In this document: positions 28,158 through 38,074 of the stretch, piece after piece | How positions within the stretch are numbered: the stretch's first letter is position 1 | Layout of the letters: each line of letters starts with the position of its first letter | Origin: Leifsonia xyli | GTDB lineage: Bacteria; Actinomycetota; Actinomycetes; Actinomycetales; Microbacteriaceae | Assembly: GCA_001647635.1 (NCBI GenBank) | Contig: CP014761.1 | Location: 62,001-126,000, forward strand | Length of the DNA: 64,000 nucleotides | Direction: 5' to 3' | Notes under the pieces: generated by a model | Databases searched by the model: none | What the model was told of the DNA's origin: nothing | The model's input: the letters and a program-made list of their open reading frames with translations, nothing else | Translations under genes and position numbers: made by a program

Positions 28158-29213
28158 ATGTCCCGTTCCGTCAAGCTCGCCGTCATCCCGGGTGACGGGA
28201 TCGGTCCGGAGGTCATCGCCGAGGCGGTGAAGGTGCTGGATGCGGTCACCGCCGGCAGCGACCTGACGTTCGAGAAGACGCACTTCTCGCTCGGCGCCGA
28301 CCGCTACCTCGCGACGGGCGACGTGCTCACGGACGACGACCTGGCGGCCATCTCCGCCCACGACGCGATCCTGCTCGGGGCGGTCGGGGGGAAGCCCGGC
28401 GACCCGCGACTGGCCGGAGCCAACATCGAGCGCGGCCTGCTCTTGAAGCTGCGCTTCTCGCTGGACCACTACGTCAACCTGCGCCCGACCACGCTCTTCC
28501 CGGGGATCGCGAGCCCGCTCGCCGACCCGGGGGAGGTCGACTTCGTCGTCGTCCGCGAGGGCACGGAGGGTCCGTACGTCGGCAACGGCGGAGCGATCCG
28601 CCAGGGCACGCCGCATGAGGTGGCCAACGAGGTCTCCGTCAACACTGCGTACGGGGTCGAGCGCGTCGTCCGTTACGCCTTCGACCAGGCGGAGCAGCGC
28701 CGCAAGAAGCTGACGCTCGTGCACAAGACGAACGTCCTGACCTTCGCCGGTTCGCTGTGGAAGCGGATCGTGGACGCGGTGGCCGCCGAGCATCCCGACG
28801 TCGCGGTCGACTACCTCCACGTGGATGCGGCGACCATCTTCCTCGTCACGGATCCTGCTAGATTCGATGTGATCGTCACGGACAACCTCTTCGGCGACAT
28901 CCTCACCGACCTCGCGGCCGCGATCAGCGGCGGCATCGGGCTGGCGGCCTCGGGCAACATCAACCCGGCCGGGGCCTTCCCGAGCATGTTCGAACCGGTT
29001 CACGGATCGGCCCCCGACATCGCCGGCCAGCAGAAGGCCGACCCCACCGCCGCGATCCTCTCCACGGCGCTCCTGCTCCGCCACCTGGGCGAGCCCGAGC
29101 TCGCCGGGCGGATCGAGTCCGCGGTGACCGCCGACCTCGCCGCCCGCACGGGCGCTGTGCGAACGACCGCCGAGATCGGCGACGCGATCGCCGCCCGCGT
29201 GGCGCAGAATTGA
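28158..29213 (+). CDS. leuB: 3-isopropylmalate dehydrogenase
   Basis: A 351-residue NAD-dependent enzyme oxidising and decarboxylating 3-isopropylmalate to 2-ketoisocaproate in leucine synthesis. Conserved blocks are [52 protein letters not shown], a catalytic Lys/Asp region around [12 protein letters not shown] and [11 protein letters not shown], and [13 protein letters not shown] for NAD. The ATG at 28158 has CAGGAG upstream. A TAGAGT -10-like box lies about 40 bases before. ilvE follows after 25 bases, so they form an operon. Confidence 0.94.
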   Translation: MSRSVKLAVIPGDGIGPEVIAEAVKVLDAVTAGSDLTFEKTHFSLGADRYLATGDVLTDDDLAAISAHDAILLGAVGGKPGDPRLAGANIERGLLLKLRFSLDHYVNLRPTTLFPGIASPLADPGEVDFVVVREGTEGPYVGNGGAIRQGTPHEVANEVSVNTAYGVERVVRYAFDQAEQRRKKLTLVHKTNVLTFAGSLWKRIVDAVAAEHPDVAVDYLHVDAATIFLVTDPARFDVIVTDNLFGDILTDLAAAISGGIGLAASGNINPAGAFPSMFEPVHGSAPDIAGQQKADPTAAILSTALLLRHLGEPELAGRIESAVTADLAARTGAVRTTAEIGDAIAARVAQN

Positions 29214-29238
29214 ATCACCCGTCGCATAAAGGACTGTC

Positions 29239-30369
29239 ATGACCTCGACCAGCATCTCCCTCACCAACGGACCCACCGAGACCTCGGGCCTGCTCTGGAA
29301 CGTCAGCCGCAACGAGGCCGCCCGCGAGGCGGCGGAGCGCGCCGAGATCCTCGCGAACCCGGGCTTCGGCAACTACTTCACCGACCACATGGTCGACATC
29401 TGCTGGTCGGCGAAGGGCGGCTGGCACCGCCCGCGCGTCTCGCCGTACGGCCCGATCTCGCTGGAGCCGTCGGCCGCGGTGTTCCACTACGCGCAGGAGA
29501 TCTTCGAGGGCCTCAAGGCGTACCGCCACGAGGACGGCTCGATCCAGACGTTCCGCCCGGAGGCGAACGCCGCCCGTATGCAGCGCTCGGCCTACCGCCT
29601 GGCCCTGCCGGAGCTCCCGGTGGAGCACTTCCTCGACTCGCTCAAGCAGCTCGTCGCGGTGGACGGCGACTGGGTGCCGGACGCGCCGGAGACCAGCCTC
29701 TACCTGCGCCCGTTCATGTTCGCCAAGGAGGCGTTCCTCGGCGTCCGCCCGGCCAACAAGGTGGCCTACTACCTGATCGCGAGCCCCGCGGGCGCGTACT
29801 TCCCGAGCGGCGTGGCCCCCGTGTCCATCTGGCTGTCGGACCGCTGGTCCCGTGCGGGCAAGGGCGGTACGGGCGCGGCGAAGACCGGCGGCAACTACGC
29901 CTCCAGCCTCCTGCCGCAGGCCGAGGCCTACGAGCACGGCTGCGCGCAGGTGCTGTTCCTCGACTCGGTCGAGGGCAAGTACCTCGAGGAGCTGGGCGGC
30001 ATGAACGTGGTGCTCGTCTACAAGGACGGCACGCTGGTCACCCCCGAGTCCGACAGCATCCTGGAGGGCATCACCCTCGACTCGGTGCTGCAGCTCGCCC
30101 GAGACCGCGGCCACAAGGTGGAGCGCCGCAAGGTGACGATCGACGAGTGGCGCGACGGCGTCGAGTCCGGCGACATCGTCGAGGTCTTCGCCTGCGGCAC
30201 GGCTGCGGTGATCACCCCGATCGGCGAGCTCAAGTCGGACACCTTCACCGTCGGCGACATCACCGCCCCTCCCGGCGAGCTGACCATGTCCCTGCGCCAG
30301 GAGCTGACCGACATCCAGTACGGCCGCGAGCGCGACCGCCACAACTGGATGTACCGCCTGGACGCGTAA
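29239..30369 (+). CDS. ilvE: branched-chain amino acid aminotransferase
   Basis: A 376-residue fold-IV PLP enzyme transferring the amino group from glutamate to the keto acids of valine, leucine and isoleucine. The PLP lysine lies in AAKTGGNYASSLLPQ, and the phosphate and cofactor site continues in EVFACGTAAVITPIG. The N-terminal YFTDHMV and FEGLKAYRHEDG segments are typical of the large (about 370-residue) eukaryote-like BCAT. It directly follows leuB and precedes a ketopantoate-reductase-like gene by two bases, fitting shared keto-acid metabolism. Confidence 0.94.
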   Translation: MTSTSISLTNGPTETSGLLWNVSRNEAAREAAERAEILANPGFGNYFTDHMVDICWSAKGGWHRPRVSPYGPISLEPSAAVFHYAQEIFEGLKAYRHEDGSIQTFRPEANAARMQRSAYRLALPELPVEHFLDSLKQLVAVDGDWVPDAPETSLYLRPFMFAKEAFLGVRPANKVAYYLIASPAGAYFPSGVAPVSIWLSDRWSRAGKGGTGAAKTGGNYASSLLPQAEAYEHGCAQVLFLDSVEGKYLEELGGMNVVLVYKDGTLVTPESDSILEGITLDSVLQLARDRGHKVERRKVTIDEWRDGVESGDIVEVFACGTAAVITPIGELKSDTFTVGDITAPPGELTMSLRQELTDIQYGRERDRHNWMYRLDA

Positions 30370-30371
30370 GC

Positions 30372-31235
30372 GTGGTGTTCGCGGTCGTCGGTCCGGGCGC
30401 GGTCGGCGGGCTGTTCGCGTGGCTGCTGCAGCGGTCGGGCGAGGAGGTCGTCGCGGTCGGCCGCCCGGCGACGGTGGACGCCATCCGGCGCGACGGCATC
30501 GAGATGCGGAGCGCGACATTCGGCGACGGGGTCCAGCGCGTGCGCGCCGAGACTGAGGTGCCGGACGGCGCGAGCGTGATCCTGGCGACGAAGGCCTACG
30601 GGCTGGACGATGTGCTCCCGGGCATCGTCTCCGCCCGCCCGGCCGAGGTGATCTCGTTCCTCAACGGCGTCGAGCACATGGCGCCGCTGCGTGCCGCGCT
30701 GCCCGGTGTGCCCGTCGCGGGTGGGTCGGTCGCGGTATCGGCGCTGCGCGCCTCCCCGACGGTGATCGATCACCGCAGCCCGTTCGTCCGCATCGAGGCG
30801 CCGGAGGCCGCCGCTGCCTTCGCGTCCGTGCGGGCGCTGACGGACGCCGGGCCGAGCGTGCGGGTCGGCGGCACCGAGGCCGAGGTGCTGTGGGCGAAGT
30901 TCCGCCTGCTCGCGTCGCTTGCGCTGCTGACGTCGTACTGGCGGCAACCGGCCGGCGCGGCGCTCGGCGAGGACCCGGAGCTGACAGAGGCCGTCGTGTC
31001 GGAGGTCGTGGCGTGCTCCGCGGCCGAGGGCGTCCCGGCCTCCGAACTCGACCTGGTGCGCGCACTGCGGAGCGTCCCGGGCGGGATGCGCACCTCCCTC
31101 CAGGAGGACCTCGCGGCCGGCGCCCCGAGCGAGCTGGATGCGCTCGGCGGCGCGCTGGTCCGGATCGGCGAGCGGCACGGGATCCCGACGCCGGCGATCG
31201 ACCGGATCGTGACGGCGTTAGGCTCGACTCCGTGA
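30372..31235 (+). CDS. 2-dehydropantoate 2-reductase family protein (PanE/ApbA)
   Basis: A 287-residue NADP-dependent reductase-type protein. N-terminal Rossmann motif GPGAVGGLFAWLLQRSG, then VILATKAYGLDDVL, and a C-terminal helical domain beginning LWAKFRLLASLALLTS with the Lys position conserved but the usual Asn partner changed. PanE reduces ketopantoate, made from the IlvD/IlvE-linked 2-ketoisovalerate, to pantoate, so its place right after ilvE makes sense. The changed residue leaves room for a different 2-keto acid substrate. The GTG at 30372 starts two bases after ilvE; its stop overlaps the next start (GTGA). Confidence 0.82.
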   Translation: MVFAVVGPGAVGGLFAWLLQRSGEEVVAVGRPATVDAIRRDGIEMRSATFGDGVQRVRAETEVPDGASVILATKAYGLDDVLPGIVSARPAEVISFLNGVEHMAPLRAALPGVPVAGGSVAVSALRASPTVIDHRSPFVRIEAPEAAAAFASVRALTDAGPSVRVGGTEAEVLWAKFRLLASLALLTSYWRQPAGAALGEDPELTEAVVSEVVACSAAEGVPASELDLVRALRSVPGGMRTSLQEDLAAGAPSELDALGGALVRIGERHGIPTPAIDRIVTALGSTP

Positions 31236-32017
31236 AGATCGCACGTTTCAGCCACACCCGCGACGGCTCGACCACCCCCGCCATCGACTACGGCATCGTC
31301 GACGAGGACGCGCTCGTGGTCCTCGCCGGCGACCCGATGTTCGTCGGCTTCGAGACTACCGGGGAGCGCATCCCGCTCGGCAGGGTCGGCTCGCTCCTCG
31401 CGCCGGTCATCCCGCGGTCGAAGGTCGTGGCGGTCGGTAAGAACTACCGCGATCACGCCGCCGAGATGGGCGGCGAGGCGCCGGGGGAGCCGCTGCTGTT
31501 CCTCAAACCCAACACGGCGGTCATCGGGCTCGGCGACGCTATCATCCAGCCGCCGCAGTCCGAGCGCGTGGACTACGAGGGCGAGCTCGCGGTCGTCATC
31601 GGGAAGATCGCGCGCAACGTGAGCGCCGAGGACGCGGCCGATCACATCTTCGGCTACACCGTCGCCAATGACGTCACAGCTCGCGACCTGCAGGAGATGG
31701 ACGGCCAGTGGACGCGCGCCAAGGGCTTCGACACCTTCTGCCCGCTCGGGCCCGTCATCGAGACCGAGCTGGCTCCGGATGCCGTGCTGCGCACCCGGCT
31801 GAACGGCGAGCTCAAGCAGGAGGCGCCGATCTCGGACATGGTCCACGACATCCCGTCGATCATCGCGTACGCGTCGAGCGTGTTCACGCTGCTGCCCGGT
31901 GACGTCATCCTCACCGGCACGCCGGCGGGGATCGGGCCGATGAAGCCCGGCGACACCGTCGAGGTCGAGGTGGACGGCGTCGGGTCGCTCGTCAACCCGG
32001 TCCGCGCTCCGAAGTAG
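31232..32017 (+). CDS. fumarylacetoacetate hydrolase family protein
   Basis: A 261-residue FAH-fold enzyme. The metal and substrate site shows GKNYRDHAAEMGG, the acidic ligands in VDYEGELAVVIG, and DVTARDLQ, with ILTGTPAGIGPMKPGD near the C-terminus. Small single-domain members include acylpyruvases, fumarylpyruvate hydrolases and oxaloacetate decarboxylases. It overlaps the PanE-like gene by four bases (GTGA) and is the last gene of the leuB-ilvE operon, 40 bases before gltX. This conserved actinobacterial position suggests housekeeping metabolite clean-up rather than aromatic catabolism. Confidence 0.88.
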   Translation: MKIARFSHTRDGSTTPAIDYGIVDEDALVVLAGDPMFVGFETTGERIPLGRVGSLLAPVIPRSKVVAVGKNYRDHAAEMGGEAPGEPLLFLKPNTAVIGLGDAIIQPPQSERVDYEGELAVVIGKIARNVSAEDAADHIFGYTVANDVTARDLQEMDGQWTRAKGFDTFCPLGPVIETELAPDAVLRTRLNGELKQEAPISDMVHDIPSIIAYASSVFTLLPGDVILTGTPAGIGPMKPGDTVEVEVDGVGSLVNPVRAPK

Positions 32018-32042
32018 GCGCCACCGGACCGGGCCTCCCCGG

Positions 32043-32048
32043 TAGGAT
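32043..32048 (+). promoter_or_regulatory. -10-like element of gltX
   Basis: TAGGAT lies nine bases before the gltX ATG, in the 40-base gap after the FAH gene. It would give a leader of at most two or three bases. No clear -35 box is visible. Confidence 0.3.
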
Positions 32049-32057
32049 CGAAGACGT

Positions 32058-33574
32058 ATGTCTGACTCGATCGCTCACCCCTTCTCCGAGGCCACCGGCG
32101 CCGATGTGCGCGTGCGCTTCTGCCCGTCGCCGACCGGGACGCCGCACGTCGGCCTCATCCGCACCGCGCTGTTCAACTGGGCGTACGCCCGGCACACCGG
32201 CGGCAAGCTGATCTTCCGCATCGAGGACACCGACGCGGCGCGCGACAGCGAGGAGAGCTACCAGCTGATCCTGGAGGCACTCCGCTGGCTGCGCCTCGAC
32301 TGGGACGAGGGCATCGACGTCGGCGGTCCCGACGGCCCGTACCGTCAGTCGCAGCGCTACGACATCTACCGCGAGCTCATCGAGCGGCTGAAGGAGTCGG
32401 GCCACATCTACGAGAGCTTCGCCACCGCGGAGGAGATCGAGGCACGTAACATCTCGCTCGGCCGCGACCCGAAGCTCGGCTACGACAACTTCGAGCGCGA
32501 CCTCAGCGACGAGCAGAAGGCGGCGTACCGTGCCGAGGGCCGCGAGCCGGCGCTGCGCCTGCGCGTGCCGGACGACGACCTCAGCTTCGACGACCTCGTG
32601 CGCGGCGAGATCACCTTCAAGGCGGGCTCGTTCAGCGACTTCGTCGTCGTGCGTCCCAACGGCCACCCGCTCTACACGTTCGTGAACCCGGTGGACGACG
32701 CCCTCATGGGCATCACGCACGTGCTCCGCGGCGAGGACCTGCTGTCCTCCACCCCGCGCCAGATCGCGCTGTACCACGCGCTCATCGACGCCGGAGTGAC
32801 CACCTTCGTCCCGCGCTTCGGGCACCTCCCGTACGTCATGGGCGAGGGCAACAAGAAGCTCTCCAAGCGCGACCCCGAGTCGAACCTCTTCCACCACCGC
32901 GACCGGGGCTTCATCCCCGAGGGTCTGGTGAACTACCTGGCGCTGCTCGGCTGGTCGCTCACGCACGACCGTGACGTGTTCTCGCTGTCCGAGATGGTCG
33001 CCGCCTTCGACGTGAAGGACGTGAACCCCAACCCGGCCCGCTTCGACCTCAAGAAGGCCGAGTCGATCAACGGCGACCACATCCGCCTGCTGGATGTCGC
33101 CGACTTCACCGAGCGCACCATCCCGTACCTGGCGGCTGCCGGCATCGTGGAGGAGCCGCTGACCCCGCGCAGCACGAGGTGCTCGCGCAGGCCGCGCCGC
33201 TGGTGCAGGAGCGCGTGCAGCTCCTCGGCGAGACGCCGGGGATGCTGGGCTTCCTGTTCACGGATGCCGCATCGCTCACGATCGAGGACGACGCCCGCGC
33301 CTCGCTGCCCGACAACGCCGGCGAGGTGCTCGCCGCATCCCTCGGCGCCCTCGAGCTGGTCCCCGAGGCCGAGTGGACGCACGACGCGATCGAGGCCGCG
33401 CTGCGCGATGCGCTGGTGGAGGGGCTGGGGCTCAAGCCGCGCGTGGCGTTCGGTCCGCTCCGTGTCGCGATCTCCGGACGCCGGGTGTCGCCTCCGCTGT
33501 TCGAGTCGATGCAGATCCTCGGCAAGGCCGAGACCATCGCCCGCCTCGACCGGCTCTCGGCGGCGCTGGGGTAG
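32058..33574 (+). pseudogene. gltX: glutamyl-tRNA synthetase, frame interrupted by a 1-base deletion
   Basis: Class I synthetase charging tRNA-Glu. The HIGH-equivalent is [16 protein letters not shown], the KMSKS-equivalent NKKLSKRD, and the catalytic half is intact to EEPLTP. At about 33167 the sequence reads CCCCGCGCAGC where CCCCGGCGCAGC would keep frame. The anticodon-binding part ([13 protein letters not shown] through LDRLSAALG) continues one frame over to 33574, giving about 505 residues when joined. As read, the first frame runs on into the thioredoxin reductase-like gene. The gene is normally essential and most actinobacteria have a single copy, so a missing base in the sequence is more likely than real inactivation. 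Confidence 0.85.
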
Positions 33575-33578
33575 CGGC

Positions 33579-34520
33579 GTGAGCGGGGAGTCCTACGAGG
33601 TCGTCGTCATCGGCGGGGGACCGGCCGGGCTGTCGGCCGCCCTCAACCTCGCCCGAGCGCGTCGGCGGGTGCTGGTCGTGGACGGCAACCGGCCCCGGCA
33701 CGCGGCGACCCTGCGGGCGCACGGCTTCGTCACGCGCGACGGCATCTCGCCGCTGGACCTGCGCCGTCTCGGCCGCGAGGAGGTCGACGCGTACGAAGAC
33801 GCGTCGGTCGTGTTCGCGCAGGTCGGCGCCGTGGAGCTGGAGGGCGACGGCTTCCGCGTCACCGGACACGGGGTGCGTGGCGGCGCCGATGTGGACGTCC
33901 GCGCCGACGCCGTGGTGGTCGCGACCGGCGTCTCGGAGACGATGCCGGCCATCCCGAGCCTCCGCGCCTACTACGGCACCCAGCTGCACAGCTGCGTCGA
34001 GTGCGACGGCTACGAGACCGCGGGTCAGCCGCTCGCGTTGATCGGCGAGACGTCCGACCTCGCCGAGCGCGCCCTGCTGCTTACCCAGTGGACGGACGAC
34101 CTGATCGTCTTCACGAACGCCGCCGAGGTCGTCGACGCGGAGGAGGAGCGGATGCTCGCGCAGCTCGGCGTGGCGGTCGAGCGCCGCCCGATCGACGACG
34201 TCGTGGGGGAGAAGGGCGTCCTGACGGGGGTGCGTCTGGTGGACGGCACGGTGATCGAGCGCGCGCGGGGCTTCCTGCGCCCGGTGTGGTCGCCGCAGCT
34301 CGCATTCGCGGACGCGCTGGACCTCGACCGCGACTCTGAGGGCTACCTCGTCACGGACGCGCAGGGCCGCACCTCCGTCCCCGGCGTGTACGCGGCGGGG
34401 GAGACGACGGCTCCGGGGCCCCAGCAGTTGATCGTCGCCGCCGGCTCCGGCGCGGTGGTCGCGGCCGCTGTCAACCGCGACCTCATCGGACTGTCGCTGG
34501 ACGGCGCCGCCGTTTTGTAG
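33579..34520 (+). CDS. thioredoxin reductase-like FAD/NAD(P) oxidoreductase
   Basis: A 313-residue two-Rossmann flavoprotein. The FAD motif is [20 protein letters not shown], the TrxR-type dithiol is CVEC within [10 protein letters not shown], and the C-terminal FAD motif is GVYAAGETT. The pyridine-nucleotide domain has [12 protein letters not shown], where the usual GxGxxA is weak (GETSD), so NADPH use is uncertain; thioredoxin- or ferredoxin-dependent variants exist. The GTG at 33579 begins four bases after the gltX stop. It probably reduces a small thiol protein, partner unknown. Confidence 0.83.
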   Translation: MSGESYEVVVIGGGPAGLSAALNLARARRRVLVVDGNRPRHAATLRAHGFVTRDGISPLDLRRLGREEVDAYEDASVVFAQVGAVELEGDGFRVTGHGVRGGADVDVRADAVVVATGVSETMPAIPSLRAYYGTQLHSCVECDGYETAGQPLALIGETSDLAERALLLTQWTDDLIVFTNAAEVVDAEEERMLAQLGVAVERRPIDDVVGEKGVLTGVRLVDGTVIERARGFLRPVWSPQLAFADALDLDRDSEGYLVTDAQGRTSVPGVYAAGETTAPGPQQLIVAAGSGAVVAAAVNRDLIGLSLDGAAVL

Positions 34521-34577
34521 TCCGGCCCGCGCGTAGGATAGAGTTGTTTCTCGTGCCCGGGCCGCGGTTCGGAGCAG

Positions 34578-34649
34578 TGGGGTATGGTGTAATTGGCAAC
34601 ACGGCTGATTCTGGTTCAGTTGTTCTTGGTTCGAGTCCAGGTACCCCAG
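34578..34649 (+). tRNA. tRNA-Gln (anticodon CTG)
   Basis: The 72-base sequence folds as a cloverleaf. Acceptor arms TGGGGTA (34578-34584) and TACCCCA (34642-34648) are followed by discriminator G. The D-loop contains AATTGGCAA. The anticodon stem GCTGA/TCAGT closes a seven-base loop TTCTGGT with anticodon CTG. The T arm is CTTGG-TTCGAGT-CCAGG. CCA is not encoded. A TAGGATAGAGT stretch about 40 bases upstream looks like its -10 region. A strong terminator follows. Confidence 0.96.
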
Positions 34650-34658
34650 CAGTGAAAG

Positions 34659-34683
34659 AGCCCCGGTTTTTCGGGGCTTTTTT
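34659..34683 (+). terminator. intrinsic terminator after tRNA-Gln
   Basis: AGCCCCG (34659-34665) and CGGGGCT (34672-34678) pair around loop GTTTTT, followed by a run of six T (34678-34683). This is the only textbook Rho-independent terminator with a clear T-tract in the window. Confidence 0.93.
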
Positions 34684-34703
34684 GTTTCCGGCAGACTGGC
34701 TGG

Positions 34704-35348
34704 ATGCATCTCGCTGACGCCTTCCCTCCCTTCGGCCTGCGCATCGAGGCGGGCCCGCTCGTGCTGCGGCCGATCACCGACGACGTTCTGCCCGCACTCA
34801 CCCGGGTGGCGCTCGGCGGCGTCCATGATCCAGCGGATATGCCGTTCTACTACCCGTGGACGGACGCCCCGGCCGACCGGCTCCCTCTCGAGTTCGCCCA
34901 ATACCACTGGCGCACGCGTGCCGGCTGGTCGCGCGAGGCGTGGACGCTCGAGTTCGCCGTCGAATACGACGGCGAGATCGTCGGTATTCAAGGCATCGGG
35001 ACCCGCGACTACCTCGTCACGCGCACCGGCGAGACCGGCTCCTGGCTGGGGCTGGTGCACCACGGGCGCGGAATCGGGACCAGGATGCGTCAGGCCATCT
35101 GCGCTTTCGTCTTCGACGAGCTGGACGCGGAAGAGATCACCTCCGGCGCCTTCACCGACAATCCCGCGTCTCTCGGAGTCAGCAGAAAGGTCGGCTTCCG
35201 GCCGGACGGTACCGCCCGGCTCGCTCGACGCGGGGCTCCCGCGGTGAACCAGCGGCTCGTCCTCACCCGCGACGCCTTTGTGCGCGGCGAGCCGATCGCG
35301 GTCACGGGAGCCGAGGCGTTCCGCCGGTTCATCGGGACCGAGCGGTAG
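34704..35348 (+). CDS. GNAT-family N-acetyltransferase
   Basis: A 214-residue acetyltransferase of the RimJ/RimL-like type. The N-terminal GPLVLRPITDDVLPAL is typical, and the acetyl-CoA loop is WLGLVHHGRGIGTRMRQA (R/QxxGxG/A form HGRGIGT). The segment ITSGAFTDNPASLGVSRKVG follows, then a C-terminal LVLTRDAFV. Substrate could be an amino acid, protein N-terminus or antibiotic. The ATG at 34704 lacks a strong ribosome binding site. It converges on the small 74-residue gene, four bases away. Confidence 0.87.
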   Translation: MHLADAFPPFGLRIEAGPLVLRPITDDVLPALTRVALGGVHDPADMPFYYPWTDAPADRLPLEFAQYHWRTRAGWSREAWTLEFAVEYDGEIVGIQGIGTRDYLVTRTGETGSWLGLVHHGRGIGTRMRQAICAFVFDELDAEEITSGAFTDNPASLGVSRKVGFRPDGTARLARRGAPAVNQRLVLTRDAFVRGEPIAVTGAEAFRRFIGTER

Positions 35349-35351
35349 CAA

Positions 35352-35576
35352 TCAGTCCTGGGCGCTCTGCCGCCTCCAGGTGCCGCCGAACTCCTGATCA
35401 TGCAGCTTCCGCAGCGTGTGTGCCAGGTGGTCCACTTTGTCGGCCGCTTGCTGCATCTCGTGGAAGTCGTTGCCGTGTTCTCGCGGTGCCGTCTTCTCCT
35501 CGCCGCGCTTGCGGACGATGCTGAGCTCTTCTCGCACATACTCCGCGAGTTCGGTGAGGGTCTGCTCCAAGGTCAT
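35352..35576 (-). CDS. small helical protein of unknown function
   Basis: A 74-residue charged protein, almost wholly helical with a coiled-coil-like heptad pattern (LTELAEYVREELSIVRKR, then MQQAADKVDHLAHTLRKLHD). The ATG at 35576 has a perfect AGGAGG six bases upstream. There is no signal or membrane segment. It resembles small actinobacterial proteins of unknown role; no family name can be given. Confidence 0.6.
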   Translation of the reverse strand: MTLEQTLTELAEYVREELSIVRKRGEEKTAPREHGNDFHEMQQAADKVDHLAHTLRKLHDQEFGGTWRRQSAQD

Positions 35577-35716
35577 GTCGTCCTCCTGTTCGACGGTCTG
35601 CGCGCAGCCTATGGTGGCCCCCCTCATTGGGGTAGACGTATTACGTGCGAAATGGTCTTGACTGAGCGGGATGCTCGCGCCACCAGAAGCGAGCCCTTCC
35701 CGAAAGTGAGCCGCCG

Positions 35717-38065
35717 TTGCGTGATCGCGCCGCCTCCGTCCCCATACTCGAAACATCCGGAACGGCGCCGACACGGCGCCGGCGTCGCGCCGTCGCAGCG
35801 GCGACCGTCGCCGTCCTGACGGCCGCCGGGATCGCCGCCGTCGGTGCCGCGCCCGCATCGGCGAACCCGGACCGCGGTGACTGGATGGACGGCCTGCAGA
35901 GCACCGTCGGCACCCTCACCGACGTGGCCATCGACTCGTACACCGCTCAGGTCTTCGCCGGGGTGTCGGGCCAGGTGAAGATCGTGGACGAGTTCTCCGG
36001 CGACGTGCTCGGGACCGTGCCGCTCACCGGAGCGACGAATCCCATCCTCGCTGCCGACGCCACCAAGTCGCTCCTGTGGGCGCTCGATGCGGGACAGCAC
36101 ACGCTCTACCGGATCGACGAGCGCACGAACACGGTCACGGGCACCGCCACGATCGCCGGTGACGTGCGTGATCTGGCCGTGGATCACTCCACCGGAACCG
36201 TCTTCGTGGCCACCGGAAGCACCGGGACGGTGGTCCCCGTCACCGAGGCGACGCTGGCCGTCGGAACGGCGATCACGGTAGGCGGGACGGTTGCCAAGGT
36301 CGGCGTCGACGCCTCGGCCGGAACCCTCTACGCGGTCGACAACGGCGGCCAGTCCGTCGCGATCATCGACGAGGCCTCGGGCATTGTCACCGCCTCGCTT
36401 CCGCTTCCGACGGCGTCCGCGTCCACCATCACGGTCGATGCGGCGCATCACAAGGCCTACATCGGATTCGCGTCCAACGCCACGCTGTCCGTCGTCGACG
36501 GGGTGGCGCACACGGCCACTCAGCTGGTCGTCCCGGCGTTCTACGGCGGAGGGATCCAGGCGCTGGGCATCGACCCGTCCACCCAGACCATCTTCGGCTT
36601 CAACGACCGCCAGCTGTTCCGCATCGACACCGACACGGCCGGCGTGGCCACGGTCTTCTTCGGCAACCCGGTCGTCACGACGCCGCACGTGGTAGCCGAC
36701 GTGTTCAGCAACATGATCGTCTACGGCGCCGGCGACACGATCCACGGGAACTGGGAGCCGATCTCGTTCCTGGGCAGCGCGTCCGGAGTGGTTCCCGCCG
36801 GGACGGCCTTCTCCAAGGCGATCACCGCCTGGTCCTGGTCGGGCGCGCCGTTGAACTTCGCTGTGACCAAGGGCGCCCTGCCGACCGGCCTCGCCATCAG
36901 CGGCGACACCATCTCCGGCACGGCGACGACGCCCGGCAGCTACACGTTCGACCTCAAGGCGACCGACACCGAGTACGGCGACTCCGTCACGCAGACCTAT
37001 ACGCTGCGCGTCGTGACCCTCGACCGCACCTCCGGCAGCGACCGCTTCGACACCTCTGTCGCCGTCTCGAAGGCCGCCTACCCGGACGTCTCGGCGGTCG
37101 GCACGGTCTACGTCGCGAACGGCATCTCGTTCCCCGACGCGCTCTCGGGCGGCCCGGCAGCCGCGGCGGACTCCGGCCCGCTGCTCCTCACGGCGCCGAC
37201 CTACCTGCCGGCGTCGGTCTCCGCGGAGATCACCCGTCTGCACCCGGCGCACATCGTCGTCGTGGGCGGCCCTGCGGTCGTCGGCGCTGCGGTGTTCGAC
37301 GCGCTCACGGGTCTCTCGCCCGACGTCCAGCGCGTCTACGGCAGCGACCGGTTCGGCACGTCGCAGGAGGTCATCAAGCACTCCTTCGCGACCGCGCCGA
37401 CCGTCTACGTGTCGACGGGGCTCAACTTCCCCGACTCGCTGAGCGCGGGCGGCGCGGCGGGCAGCCTGCACGCCCCGCTGCTCCTGGTCAACGGCAACAC
37501 CACCTCCGTGGATGCGCCCACCGCCGCACTGCTGCAGTCGCTCGGGACGAACAAGATCGTGATCATCGGCGGGTCGGCCGTGATGTCGCCCGCGCTGGTC
37601 CAGGACTTCTCGCGCTTCGGGACCGTCGTGCACCTGGCGGGCTCCGACCGGTTCGACTCGTCGCAGCAGATCGTCGAGTCGGCGTTCAGCACAAGCAACC
37701 GGGTGATCCTGGCCAGCGGCCTGAACTTCCCGGACGCGCTGGGCGCCTCCGCCTGGTCGGGGAAGAGCTCGTCGCCGCTGTTCATCACGCTCCCGTACTG
37801 CGTCCCGCAGCGCACGCTGGACGACGCGTACTTCCTCGGCGCGACGAAGATCACGCTGGTCGGCGGGGCGACCGTCCTCAACGGGAACGTCGCGGGGCTG
37901 CAGAGCTGCGACGACCTCTTCTCGGTGATCGCCCCGGCCTACCCGGCTCTCGCGCCGGTGACGGGCAAGAAGGTGACGGCCTTCGGCAGCGGGTCGGCCT
38001 CGTCCGGGCAGCCGGTCGCCCCGCTCCTGCGGGTGAACCAGCAGGAGCGCCCGACCGGCCACTGA
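35717..38065 (+). CDS. surface protein with beta-propeller, Ig-like and three cell-wall-binding repeats
   Basis: A 782-residue exported protein. After a basic N-terminus (TRRRRRAV), a signal helix runs to ASA near residue 49. Residues about 55-355 form a YncE/NHL-like beta-propeller with repeated TLYAVDNG- and VFVATGS-type blades. About 370-435 is a putative Ig domain (LPTGLAISGDTISGTATTPG). About 437-745 holds three cell-wall-binding repeat 2 units (PF04122), each with an SDRF motif (SGSDRFDTS, YGSDRFGTS, AGSDRFDSS) and a later SFPDALSGG, NFPDSLSAG or NFPDALGAS. It is probably attached to the wall polymer; ligand unknown. TTG 35717 is the only in-frame start found near the signal sequence. 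Confidence 0.85.
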   Translation: MRDRAASVPILETSGTAPTRRRRRAVAAATVAVLTAAGIAAVGAAPASANPDRGDWMDGLQSTVGTLTDVAIDSYTAQVFAGVSGQVKIVDEFSGDVLGTVPLTGATNPILAADATKSLLWALDAGQHTLYRIDERTNTVTGTATIAGDVRDLAVDHSTGTVFVATGSTGTVVPVTEATLAVGTAITVGGTVAKVGVDASAGTLYAVDNGGQSVAIIDEASGIVTASLPLPTASASTITVDAAHHKAYIGFASNATLSVVDGVAHTATQLVVPAFYGGGIQALGIDPSTQTIFGFNDRQLFRIDTDTAGVATVFFGNPVVTTPHVVADVFSNMIVYGAGDTIHGNWEPISFLGSASGVVPAGTAFSKAITAWSWSGAPLNFAVTKGALPTGLAISGDTISGTATTPGSYTFDLKATDTEYGDSVTQTYTLRVVTLDRTSGSDRFDTSVAVSKAAYPDVSAVGTVYVANGISFPDALSGGPAAAADSGPLLLTAPTYLPASVSAEITRLHPAHIVVVGGPAVVGAAVFDALTGLSPDVQRVYGSDRFGTSQEVIKHSFATAPTVYVSTGLNFPDSLSAGGAAGSLHAPLLLVNGNTTSVDAPTAALLQSLGTNKIVIIGGSAVMSPALVQDFSRFGTVVHLAGSDRFDSSQQIVESAFSTSNRVILASGLNFPDALGASAWSGKSSSPLFITLPYCVPQRTLDDAYFLGATKITLVGGATVLNGNVAGLQSCDDLFSVIAPAYPALAPVTGKKVTAFGSGSASSGQPVAPLLRVNQQERPTGH

Positions 38066-38074
38066 ACGGGGGAT

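Noticed and set aside
35658..35680. TTGACT as -35 of the surface-protein gene
   Set aside because: No plausible -10 hexamer occurs 16-18 bases downstream.
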